NCBI GenBank assembly: GCA_039821645.1 | Contig: JBCBNU010000086.1 | Location: 1-6,137 of the forward strand | Direction: 5' to 3' | Length of the DNA stretch: 6,137 nucleotides | Source: CALBPI01 sp039821645 | GTDB taxonomy: Bacteria; Pseudomonadota; Gammaproteobacteria; Steroidobacterales; Woeseiaceae | The notes under the pieces: generated by a model | Seen by the model: the letters and a program-made list of their open reading frames with translations, nothing else | Told to the model about the DNA's origin: nothing | The model's database searches: none | Translations under genes and position numbers: made by a program | Part shown: positions 1 through 6,137 of the stretch, piece by piece | Layout of the letters: every line of letters begins with the position of its first letter | How positions within the stretch are numbered: position 1 is the stretch's first letter

Positions 1-1141
1 CTACAACTTCTTTGGCGCGCCGGCGCAGAACCAGAATGTTGTAGGAGTCGATATCAGTTGCGTAGGCGCCGTTCACCTCGGTGTCCAAGGACTCCAAAAG
101 AATTTTGCCTTCGCTATCGAAATCAACAACCAGGCGGCCAAGGTACTTGTAGTCGCCATCGGTGTTCACGAGCAGTACTGGTTCACCGCTGGCGCTTTCC
201 AAGACGTTCGGGTAGGTGCCTTGCGCCTCATCGCCTGGCTGCAAGCGGTCAGTCTCATCGACCAGTCGGGTATTGGAACCACCCGCAATGATGATGTCGA
301 CGCCATCCAACAGGCCGGCCAACTGGCGTTCGATTTCGATCTGCTGCATGTGGGCCAGCATAATGATTTTGTCGACGCCCTCTTCGCGCAGACCATCGAC
401 TGCGGGCTGAAGCACCGCGGCCAACTCGGCGACGTCAAAGTCCGCTCCATCAATCGCAGGGTTGACAGTAATACCACCTTCGTTGGTGATCACAGGCAGC
501 GTCGGGGTCGTAGCGCCGATAACACCGATCATGTGACCTCTGCGTTTGATGATGGCCGTACCGGCAAGACGACCGCGTCCGCGGTTTACGAACTTGCCGT
601 CCGCGGTTACGAACGGCGCCAGTGCCTCATCGGTAGTGAAATCGAGGTTAGCTGACAGGTAAGGGAAGCGCGCGCCAACCCAGGCATCAGTTCTACCGAA
701 AATGCTCGCAAAACCGCCGCTGCCGAGTTCGGCGCTGGTTCCTGCGTCGAGTTCATGGTTACCCACGGCTGAAGCCTGGAATTTCATGGCGTTCAGCAGT
801 GCAATGTCGAGTCGACCTTCACTGGGTTCGCCCAGCGCGTTCACGAATTCATCTTCCCCTGCCGCGTTGAAGCGTGGCCCAGGAATGTAGTTGTCACCTG
901 AGCTGAGCAGGAGTGTTTCGCGCCGGTACTCGCGCGTGAATTGCTTGACGAGTCCTGAGAAACGCCCGACGTTGTCGAGCGCCACGCGGCCGTTACTATC
1001 GGCATCAGCGGTATGCAGAACCTGCAAGGTAAAAGTGTCATCGCTCTTGTCGTTCTCAGCGAACGCGGGGGTGGTCAGGAACGTTGCAGCGGCTACGCCT
1101 AGTGCAACATTCATCGCAGCCCGGAGATTTGATCTTGTCAT
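1..1141 (-). CDS. Secreted metallophosphatase / 5'-nucleotidase-like protein (3' end outside window)
   Basis: I read this frame codon by codon from ATG (1139-1141) to the window edge: 380 residues with no stop, so the C-terminus is missing. Residues 1-28 form a signal peptide (basic MTRSNLR, hydrophobic core, AFA before EN), so the protein should be exported to the periplasm or beyond. Residues 38-340 fit the calcineurin-like metallophosphoesterase domain of 5'-nucleotidases: LHTADAD at 42-48, SGDNYIPG at 81-88, GNHELD at 127-132, LAHMQQ at 262-267 and AGGSNT at 286-291. Members hydrolyse phosphate esters such as nucleotides with two bound metals. Two metal-ligand motifs deviate: DxH reads DAD (46-48) and GGHxH/Q reads GGSNT (287-291). 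I recall a subgroup annotated as alkaline phosphatase or bifunctional metallophosphatase with similar changes, so this may be family-typical rather than decay. A GGAG sits 9 nt before the ATG. The substrate is unknown; the nucleotide-binding C-terminal domain is not visible. Confidence 0.88.
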   Translation of the reverse strand, partial: MTRSNLRAAMNVALGVAAATFLTTPAFAENDKSDDTFTLQVLHTADADSNGRVALDNVGRFSGLVKQFTREYRRETLLLSSGDNYIPGPRFNAAGEDEFVNALGEPSEGRLDIALLNAMKFQASAVGNHELDAGTSAELGSGGFASIFGRTDAWVGARFPYLSANLDFTTDEALAPFVTADGKFVNRGRGRLAGTAIIKRRGHMIGVIGATTPTLPVITNEGGITVNPAIDGADFDVAELAAVLQPAVDGLREEGVDKIIMLAHMQQIEIERQLAGLLDGVDIIIAGGSNTRLVDETDRLQPGDEAQGTYPNVLESASGEPVLLVNTDGDYKYLGRLVVDFDSEGKILLESLDTEVNGAYATDIDSYNILVLRRRAKEVV

Positions 1142-1150
1142 GGTGACAGT

Positions 1151-1154
1151 CTCC
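1151..1154 (-). promoter_or_regulatory. Ribosome binding site of the metallophosphatase gene
   Basis: On the minus strand GGAG stands 9 nt before the ATG at 1141. This supports that start, which also gives a well-formed signal peptide. Basis: seen in sequence. Confidence 0.65.
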
Positions 1155-1194
1155 GTTGTGTTTTGGTTAGGGAAAACGCGAGAACGTTAAGGCG

Positions 1195-1223
1195 CGAATA
1201 TGACATCGATATGTCGCTATTCG
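1195..1223. repeat. Interrupted inverted repeat upstream of the metallophosphatase gene (operator candidate)
   Basis: On the plus strand CGAATA (1195-1200) and GACAT (1202-1206) are mirrored by ATGTC (1211-1215) and TATTCG (1218-1223) around a central CGAT. That is 11 complementary pairs with a 1 versus 2 nt offset. No T-run follows on either strand, so it does not look like a terminator. It lies 54-82 nt before the phosphatase start codon, where a repressor site or a 5'-leader hairpin would fit. The regulator is unknown; it does not match a Pho box that I recognise. Confidence 0.5.
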
Positions 1224-1248
1224 GTCGACTTACCGATTAGCCGGTCGA
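1221..1248. repeat. CGGT/ACCG repeat cluster beside the dyad
   Basis: CGGTCGA occurs twice in direct orientation (1222-1228 and 1242-1248, 20 bp apart). An inverted ACCGA lies between them at 1232-1236, forming TCGGT-6 nt-ACCGA with the first copy. The motif centres are roughly one helical turn apart, so one protein face could contact all of them. The motif is short, so chance is a real alternative. Confidence 0.3.
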
Positions 1249-1387
1249 TTTTCCAAACGCTTCGAAATTTTTTGCGTTACATCAGAAACTTAGGAAGTCG
1301 TCGGCAGCGACTGAATCTGTAAGCGACTATTTTCATTGAACATAATCAAAGGCGTTTTGTGAGCTGTGTCTCGTTTTTGCGCGAACC

Positions 1388-3205
1388 CTAAGCTCGGGAC
1401 CGTTGACGCCCGCTCCTTACGCCGGGGCTGTTGTCTTCGCCGAACTGCAGCTTGGCGAGCCTTGCGTACAACTCATTGTCACCGATCAGTGAGTGATGTG
1501 TGCCGCTAGCGACGATACGCCCGTGGTCCATCACGATGATGCGGTCAGCTTGCTTGACGGTTGCCAGACGGTGAGCGATGACCAACGTCGTTCGATTGAC
1601 CATCAACGTGTCTAAGGCCTGCTGGACCAATTGCTCACTCTCGGCATCGAGTGCACTGGTCGCCTCATCGAGCAACAAAATGGGCGCATTCTTGAGTACG
1701 GCTCGTGCAATAGCGATACGTTGGCGTTGCCCGCCAGACAATCGCAGGCCTCGCTCTCCGAGAAAGCTGTCATAGCCTTCCGGCAATGCACGGATAAAGG
1801 AATCGGCAGCTGCTGCCCTGGCCGCTTCGAATACGTCGTCATCATCGGCGTCTGGCCGGCCGAAGCGAATGTTTTCCATGGCAGTCGTGCCGAACAGCAC
1901 AGTCTCCTGCGGTACCAACGCAATGTGCTCGCGCAATGCCTGTGGGTCGACGCGATTGATCGGTGTTTGATCGATGAGAATCTGCCCGGAGTTCGGATCG
2001 TAGAAGCGCAGTAGCAGTTGCAGGGTGGTTGATTTACCCGCACCGGACGGGCCGACCAGCGCTACCATCTGCCCAGGTTCAACGCTGAAGCTAACGGCAT
2101 CGAGCGCTGGCGTCTCCGGTCGGGACGGGTAGGCAAACTCCACATTTTCAAAGGTGACCTTTCCGCTACAGGGCTGAGGAATGGGTTCTGGCAGTGCGGG
2201 CGCCTGAATAGCCGGTTTTGCATGCAACAGCTCCGCAAGCCTTTCCATCGCGCCAGCGCCGCGTTGTATTTCACCCCAGACTTCAGAAAGGTTTGCAGCC
2301 GATCCGCCAACGATCGCCGCATACAGCAGGAATTGACCGAGCTCACCGCCGGTCATTGTGCCTGCGATGACTTTGCGCGCGCCGAGCCAAAGCACGAACG
2401 TCATGGCACCAAACACTAGGGTCACCCCCATTGCACTGATCAGCGCCCGCACGCGTGTGCGTTGAATCCCAGCATCGAAACTGTCTTCAACGCTCTCGGC
2501 GTAGCGAGATTTTTGTACCGACTCCAGGGTAAATGCTTGCACGGTACGAATGGCGTTGAAGGTCTCCTCGGCGCGACCCGTTGTATCTGCGATGCGGTCT
2601 TGTGCTCTGCGAGATAGCGAGCGAATCCGTCTGCCGATTGCAATCAAAGGCACGACTACAACCGGGATAAGGAGCAGCATGTAGGCCGCCAGTTCGATAT
2701 TGGTGGCGAGCAACAGGATTAGCGCACCGAAGAACGAAATCAGCGAACGTAACGCGATCGACAAGCTAACCCCGGAGATGCTCTGCACCAGAGTCGTATC
2801 TGCTGTGAGTCTGCTCAGCACTTCGCCTGTGCGTGTGATCTCGAAAAATGGGGGGTCCATGCTGATCACGTTGTCGTAGACGGCGCGTCGAATATCAGCG
2901 ACTACGCGTTCACCGAGCCAGGTGACGAGGTAGAAGCGCATCGCTGCGAAGCCGCCGAACAGTACGGCGGCGATCAGAAATCCTGCGAAGTAACGGTTGA
3001 TCGTCGAGATGTCACCACCGCTAAAGCCGCGGTCGATCACAAACCGGAGTGCAATAGGAAGCACCAACATGGCTGCAGCCGCTAGGAGCAAAGCCACCAG
3101 TGCGGCGAATAGTGTCCCGCGATAGGGTGCAATGAACGGCCAAAGTGCCGCCAATGGTTTTAATCGCTTCTGGCGCTGCTCAGTGACTTTGGTATCTCCA
3201 TGCAT
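1388..3205 (-). CDS. MsbA-related ABC exporter, fused permease and ATPase (half-transporter)
   Basis: This is a complete 605-residue ABC exporter. An N-terminal type I exporter membrane domain (about residues 25-315) has six hydrophobic stretches, near 27-58, 71-92, 145-168, 170-190, 255-276 and 287-305. The ATPase domain follows with an A-loop Tyr359, Walker A GPSGAGKST (385-393), Q-loop Gln433, signature LSGGQ (489-493), Walker B ILLLDE (509-514) and H-loop His545. All catalytic motifs are intact, so a working homodimer in the inner membrane is expected. The overall pattern, including WLGERVVADIRRAV and FFEITRTGEVLSRLT, matches the group I know as MsbA-related (TIGR02204-like). Substrates are not established there; lipids or hydrophobic compounds are possible. 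I start it at ATG 3203-3205, one base after the AbgT stop. A longer 620-residue reading would begin at a TTG (3250) and its extra 15 residues only mirror AbgT coding sequence. The C-terminal tail is short and basic. No clear Shine-Dalgarno is seen, which suggests coupling to AbgT translation. Confidence 0.93.
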   Translation of the reverse strand: MHGDTKVTEQRQKRLKPLAALWPFIAPYRGTLFAALVALLLAAAAMLVLPIALRFVIDRGFSGGDISTINRYFAGFLIAAVLFGGFAAMRFYLVTWLGERVVADIRRAVYDNVISMDPPFFEITRTGEVLSRLTADTTLVQSISGVSLSIALRSLISFFGALILLLATNIELAAYMLLLIPVVVVPLIAIGRRIRSLSRRAQDRIADTTGRAEETFNAIRTVQAFTLESVQKSRYAESVEDSFDAGIQRTRVRALISAMGVTLVFGAMTFVLWLGARKVIAGTMTGGELGQFLLYAAIVGGSAANLSEVWGEIQRGAGAMERLAELLHAKPAIQAPALPEPIPQPCSGKVTFENVEFAYPSRPETPALDAVSFSVEPGQMVALVGPSGAGKSTTLQLLLRFYDPNSGQILIDQTPINRVDPQALREHIALVPQETVLFGTTAMENIRFGRPDADDDDVFEAARAAAADSFIRALPEGYDSFLGERGLRLSGGQRQRIAIARAVLKNAPILLLDEATSALDAESEQLVQQALDTLMVNRTTLVIAHRLATVKQADRIIVMDHGRIVASGTHHSLIGDNELYARLAKLQFGEDNSPGVRSGRQRSRA

Positions 3206-3206
3206 T

Positions 3207-4793
3207 CTAAAGCGCAGTGCCCGAGGCAGGTGGCGGTAGTGTGTACTCAACGCCGACGCCGGGCCCGAGAGGCAATCCCAGCGCGATCCAGGCCATTGTG
3301 ATGATCAGTCCACTGACCAGCAGAAAGATCGAGTAGGGAATCATCGTCGCCGTCAGACTGCCGAGCCCATAGTCTTTTTGCCAGCGCTGACAGAACGTGA
3401 GGATAAGTGGGAAGTAGACCATCAGCGGCGTGATAATGTTGGTGGCCGAATCACCGACCCGGTAGGCGGCGGTCGTCATTTCGGGGCTGATGTTCAAGAG
3501 CATCATCATTGGCACCATGACTGGCGCAAGCAATGCCCATTTGGCGCTCGCCGAACCGACTAACAGGTTGATCGCACCAGAGAACAGCACGAGCAAGCCA
3601 AGCAGAACTGGCATCGGTAGATCGGCAGCCTTCAATCCATCAGCCCCCATGATCGCGAAAATCAGCCCGAGTTCCGACCATTTGAACATCGCAACGAAAT
3701 GCGCCGCGGCAAACGCGAGCACCATGTAGTAGGCGAGATCACCCATAGCATCGGTCATCATCGTTACGATGTCGCGGTGATCCTTGACCGTGCCGGTCGC
3801 CGATCCGTATGCCCAACCGCATGCAAGGAACAGTATGAAGAAGCCCGCCACCAGAGACTTATAAAAGGGGCTGAGTTGTGCTTCCGGCTTTGCCGTCTCA
3901 TCGATCAGCGGTGTGCCGGGGCCAATCGTAAAGCCAACCCACACCAAGACGACGGCAAGTGCCGCGAAACCTGCCAAGACCAACCCGCGGCGCTCGTCGG
4001 CTGTGAGAGGTTTATCGCCATCATCGGTGATGCTGGCGAGACTTCCCTCGGCCTTGAAGCTGCCGAGTCTTGGTTCGATGATCCTGTCCGTCACATACCA
4101 GATCACCGGCAGGAAAATCACGGTCATCGCCGCGATGAAATACCAGTTGCCCGCGATGTTGGCGTCCCACCCTTTGTCCAGACTCTCCGCTGCGGTCTCG
4201 GTAATACCAAACAACAACGCATCGAGCTGCCCGGGCAGAAGGTTGGCCGAGAATCCGCCGGAGACTCCTGCGAACGCCGCAGCGATGCCCGCGATGGGAT
4301 GTCTACCGGCCGCCGCAAAAAGCACACCGGCCAACGGAATCAGTACAACATAGGCCGCGTCTGCGGCCAGGTTACCGACCATGGCGACGAGCGCTACCAT
4401 AGGCGTCAGCAGAAATTTGGGCGCATTGCGTACGGCTCCGCGCATCGCGGTACCGAACAATCCGGATCGCTCGGCGATACCTGCGCCCAGCATCACGACG
4501 AGCACGTAGCCGAGCGGATGGAAGTGGGTGAAGGTTTTCGGCATCTCGACCCACAGCTTCTGGATGTTTTCGGCCGACAAGAGGCTCTTGGCCTCGATTA
4601 TGATTGCTTGACCGGATTGATCCAGATTGGTCGGATGCGGTGCGCTCAGCCCCGCCAAAGCTGCCATGACGCTGATCACAATCAACGCGCTGATCAACCA
4701 GACAAAGATGAATACCGGGTCGGGCAGCTTGTTCCCTGTGCGCTCAATCCATCCCAGAACACCGCTGTTCGCGGTGGCTGCAGTCGTCCCCAT
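3207..4793 (-). CDS. AbgT-family transporter (MtrF/YdaH-like)
   Basis: This 528-residue protein is full length for the family. It starts with the family-typical ERTGNKLPDP (17-26), has many hydrophobic segments from about 27 to 507, the conserved GNLAADAAYV (140-149) and SANLLPGQLD (182-191) stretches, and VGDSATNIITPL (446-457). Trp419, Pro437 and Arg445 have the same spacing (18 and 8) as the functional residues I recall in Neisseria MtrF (W420, P438, R446) and Alcanivorax YdaH (W400, P418, R426); Asp191 is the likely match of their Asp193/Asp180. AbgT proteins were first described as p-aminobenzoyl-glutamate importers, and MtrF and YdaH were reported to export sulfonamides and p-aminobenzoate-type folate intermediates. 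The membrane location is certain, but direction and substrate here are inference. The ATG at 4791-4793 has GGGGA 8 nt upstream. The TAG stop is one base before the ABC exporter's ATG, so the two form an operon. Confidence 0.94.
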   Translation of the reverse strand: MGTTAATANSGVLGWIERTGNKLPDPVFIFVWLISALIVISVMAALAGLSAPHPTNLDQSGQAIIIEAKSLLSAENIQKLWVEMPKTFTHFHPLGYVLVVMLGAGIAERSGLFGTAMRGAVRNAPKFLLTPMVALVAMVGNLAADAAYVVLIPLAGVLFAAAGRHPIAGIAAAFAGVSGGFSANLLPGQLDALLFGITETAAESLDKGWDANIAGNWYFIAAMTVIFLPVIWYVTDRIIEPRLGSFKAEGSLASITDDGDKPLTADERRGLVLAGFAALAVVLVWVGFTIGPGTPLIDETAKPEAQLSPFYKSLVAGFFILFLACGWAYGSATGTVKDHRDIVTMMTDAMGDLAYYMVLAFAAAHFVAMFKWSELGLIFAIMGADGLKAADLPMPVLLGLLVLFSGAINLLVGSASAKWALLAPVMVPMMMLLNISPEMTTAAYRVGDSATNIITPLMVYFPLILTFCQRWQKDYGLGSLTATMIPYSIFLLVSGLIITMAWIALGLPLGPGVGVEYTLPPPASGTAL

Positions 4794-4867
4794 GTCCCGT
4801 GTCCCCGAGCTCCTCTCCAGACGCTCAAGACTAGTCGACCGAGGGCCTCGACGCTAGGCGATAGTGG
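4794..4867 (-). other. 74-bp gap between the kinase-HDOD gene and the AbgT gene
   Basis: This GC-rich spacer contains two overlapping short palindromes (GACTAGTC 4829-4836 and GTCGAC 4834-4839) and a possible hairpin with arms GTCGA (4834-4838) and TCGAC (4848-4852). No T-run follows on the minus strand, and I see no AT-rich -10 box. It therefore gives little evidence of a transcript boundary, and co-transcription of the kinase-HDOD gene with the transporters is plausible. Confidence 0.35.
4802..4806 (-). promoter_or_regulatory. Ribosome binding site of the AbgT gene
   Basis: GGGGA on the minus strand lies 8 nt before the ATG at 4793. A stronger purine tract, GGAGAGGAG (4810-4818), lies too far upstream (16-24 nt) for normal spacing. 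The start is also supported by the family-typical N-terminus. Basis: seen in sequence. Confidence 0.4.
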
Positions 4868-6137
4868 TCAGGCCGCCAGCTCCCGCTCGCGAAGTGCGAT
4901 CCATTGTTGCACGGCAGAGCAGAATTCACTGCTGTTCACATTGATCTCGAAGATCGGCGCAAACTTGGAGAGTTTTTCATAAGCTGCGGCAAACAGCTTG
5001 TAGAGGTATTCGCTGGAGAGTTCGGTGGTTTGCGCATAACGCGCGGCAATCACGTCGAGCACATCGGACACCTCGTCGCGGTCAGCATCAACAAAGGCCG
5101 CGCAAAGCTCATTGGCCATTACCGAGAGATTCCGGATGGCCTGTTGATCATCGGCAGGCGCCATGCTGTCACCATCGGATATGCCCATGATGGCCTCGAT
5201 GATGACTTGCGGCAGAGACCAGACTTTCGCAACGTTGGCACCGAGCATGGCGAAGTCGCAACCGAGCACGTCGACAGCCGCTTTCCAGCGCGGCAAGCTC
5301 TTGCTTCGTGCGGTTTCAAGAATCACATCATGCTCTTCAGGGAAGTAGTAGATGGTGAGGTTTTCACCGAGGTTCTGACACATACCGGCGATGAACGCCT
5401 CTTCGGCATCGCGAAGCTTGGCGCGCTGAGCGAGGTGTCTGGCAATAAGACCGGAAAGGAACGATTTGGTCATGCTGTCACGTAGGACGTCAGAGTCGCC
5501 CTTCAAGTGACCGAAAAGAGTGAGACTGGACGCAACCATCCTCACCTGCTGTACCCCGAGCAAAACAACGGCCTGCGAAACGCTCGTCACCTCCGTTGCC
5601 CGACTGCCATAGAACGAAGAGTTGGCCATCGTCAGCAGTTTGCTCGTGAGAGATAGATCGCGGAGGATCACGTTCGCAAGCTTGTCGGCGTTCGCGTTGC
5701 CATTGCTATCGCCCGCCAGTCGGTTGATGTCGTTCAATGTGCTGGAGATCGCAGGGAAGTCTTTTTTGTGCTGCATGCGCCGCATCAAAAAGTCGACCGT
5801 GCTGTGGCTGAGGTCAGTGCCACGTGCCTCGTCGGCGACACCTGCAGCCACGACGCATACTTTGAACGCCTCGAGCATCGCACGGGCATTTTCATAGCGG
5901 TCTTCGATATCCATCACGAATGCGCCTTTGAGGAAGCGCACGATATGTTCACCGTGTTCGATGTCGTTCAGAGGCGCGTAGTTGACCGCGACACCGACAA
6001 TGTTGCGCTGAATCGATTCGATGCTGTCGCCAGGGATCGCGCGTTGCCCGGTCAGCAACTCGTAAATGGTTGAAGCGAGCGCGAATACATCGGTGTAAGG
6101 GCCGAGCTCCTGTCGCAGGAAATGCTCGGGTGCCATG
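4868..6137 (-). CDS. Ser/Thr protein kinase-HDOD fusion signalling protein (5' end outside window)
   Basis: The visible 422 residues (numbered from the Met at 6134-6136) are the C-terminal part. That Met precedes the APE motif and is internal, so the true start lies beyond 6137. Residues 2-4 (APE) are kinase subdomain VIII; Asp16 in YTDVFALASTIYELLTG is subdomain IX; DRYENA (79-84) carries the subdomain XI Arg. The kinase ends near residue 93. The catalytic loop and ATP site lie outside the window, so activity cannot be judged. An HDOD domain follows at about 118-320 (FPAISSTL, ILRDLSLTSKLL, VSQAVVLLGVQQVRMV). HDOD domains resemble HD phosphohydrolases without the full metal site and act as signalling modules. 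Here the HD position reads MCQNLGENL (252-260), with Gln-Asn for His-Asp, so hydrolysis is not expected. Residues 320-422 are an uncharacterised, mostly helical tail. No membrane segment is visible, so it is probably cytoplasmic. It ends with TGA at 4868-4870, 74 bp before the AbgT start. The targets are unknown. Confidence 0.88.
   Translation of the reverse strand, partial: MAPEHFLRQELGPYTDVFALASTIYELLTGQRAIPGDSIESIQRNIVGVAVNYAPLNDIEHGEHIVRFLKGAFVMDIEDRYENARAMLEAFKVCVVAAGVADEARGTDLSHSTVDFLMRRMQHKKDFPAISSTLNDINRLAGDSNGNANADKLANVILRDLSLTSKLLTMANSSFYGSRATEVTSVSQAVVLLGVQQVRMVASSLTLFGHLKGDSDVLRDSMTKSFLSGLIARHLAQRAKLRDAEEAFIAGMCQNLGENLTIYYFPEEHDVILETARSKSLPRWKAAVDVLGCDFAMLGANVAKVWSLPQVIIEAIMGISDGDSMAPADDQQAIRNLSVMANELCAAFVDADRDEVSDVLDVIAARYAQTTELSSEYLYKLFAAAYEKLSKFAPIFEINVNSSEFCSAVQQWIALRERELAA

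Larger units (their letters stand above)
1142..1387. other. Intergenic region, probable promoter/leader of the metallophosphatase gene
   Basis: These bases between the ABC exporter stop and the phosphatase start carry no credible gene on either strand. The stretch is visibly more AT-rich than the flanking genes and holds an inverted repeat (1195-1223), CGGT/ACCG repeats (1221-1248) and a 7-bp direct repeat AGCGACT (1306-1312 and 1322-1328). I could not identify a strong -35/-10 pair by eye; CATATT within the dyad on the minus strand is a possible -10 but lacks a good -35. No GC-rich hairpin with a minus-strand T-run follows the ABC gene, so its terminator is not apparent. The phosphatase most likely starts its transcript here, but partial read-through from the ABC gene cannot be excluded. 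Confidence 0.5.

Noticed and set aside
221..655. A 144-codon plus-strand open frame inside the phosphatase gene
   Set aside because: The opposite frame reads as a continuous metallophosphatase with signal peptide and family motifs. This plus-strand frame has no family resemblance and is a shadow.
1142..1150. GTGACAG next to the phosphatase start (CTGTCAC on the minus strand) as a possible Pho-box half site
   Set aside because: It lies between the ribosome binding site and the start codon, has no second half-site at proper spacing, and is too short to support a PhoB site.
1256..1278. AACGC/GCGTT inverted repeat around a T-rich stretch
   Set aside because: Five-pair arms with a 13-nt loop are expected by chance in AT-rich spacer and there is no supporting context.
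1361..1378. A GAG/CTC mini-hairpin followed by GTTTTT on the plus strand, resembling a terminator
   Set aside because: The stem is only three pairs and no plus-strand gene lies upstream to terminate. On the minus strand it would not have a trailing T-run.
1612..2043. A second minus-strand frame overlapping the ABC ATPase region
   Set aside because: The main frame carries all ABC motifs in order without interruption. The alternative frame is Cys/Arg/Ser-rich with no motif, so it is not a separate gene or evidence of a frameshift.
3699..4982. A 427-codon open frame on the plus strand opposite the AbgT gene
   Set aside because: It lies antisense to a strongly conserved transporter gene. Its translation is rich in Arg, Gln, His and Asp with no recognisable domain, and it crosses the intergenic gap into the end of the kinase-HDOD gene. 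It is a by-product of codon bias in the real gene.
4904..5485. A 193-codon plus-strand open frame within the kinase-HDOD gene
   Set aside because: It is antisense to a clear HDOD coding region, has no ribosome binding site or family features that I can see, and is explained by the coding bias of the minus-strand gene.

Overview
The window is a moderately GC-rich bacterial chromosomal segment in which every gene I can support lies on the minus strand. Protein families and codon use suggest a proteobacterium, most likely an environmental gammaproteobacterium: there is an AbgT transporter of the MtrF/YdaH type, an MsbA-related ABC exporter and a kinase-HDOD fusion. The genus cannot be read from the sequence. 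I see no phage, insertion sequence, CRISPR array, tRNA or rRNA, and no sign of recent transfer.

In transcription order (from high to low coordinates) the layout is as follows. (1) 6137-4868 holds the 3' part of a signalling protein that joins the C-terminal lobe of a eukaryotic-like Ser/Thr kinase to an HDOD domain; its start lies beyond the window. (2) After a 74-bp gap, 4793-3207 encodes an AbgT-family 12-TM-type transporter. (3) One base after its stop, 3205-1388 encodes a complete MsbA-related half-size ABC exporter. (4) After a 247-bp AT-richer intergenic region with a clear dyad and CGGT/ACCG repeats, 1141-1 encodes the N-terminal 380 residues of a secreted metallophosphatase/5'-nucleotidase-like protein, whose C-terminus lies beyond position 1.

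Genes 2 and 3 are almost certainly cotranscribed and probably translationally coupled. Together they give a secondary (proton-motive-force type) transporter and an ATP-driven exporter in one unit. The kinase-HDOD gene may be part of the same transcript, because the 74-bp gap shows no convincing promoter or terminator. The phosphatase probably has its own promoter in the 247-bp gap.

The window looks mostly like ordinary chromosome. The points most worth a second look are the phosphatase's altered metal-ligand motifs, the degenerate HD motif in the kinase-HDOD protein, the transporter pair, and the unexplained symmetric elements upstream of the phosphatase gene.
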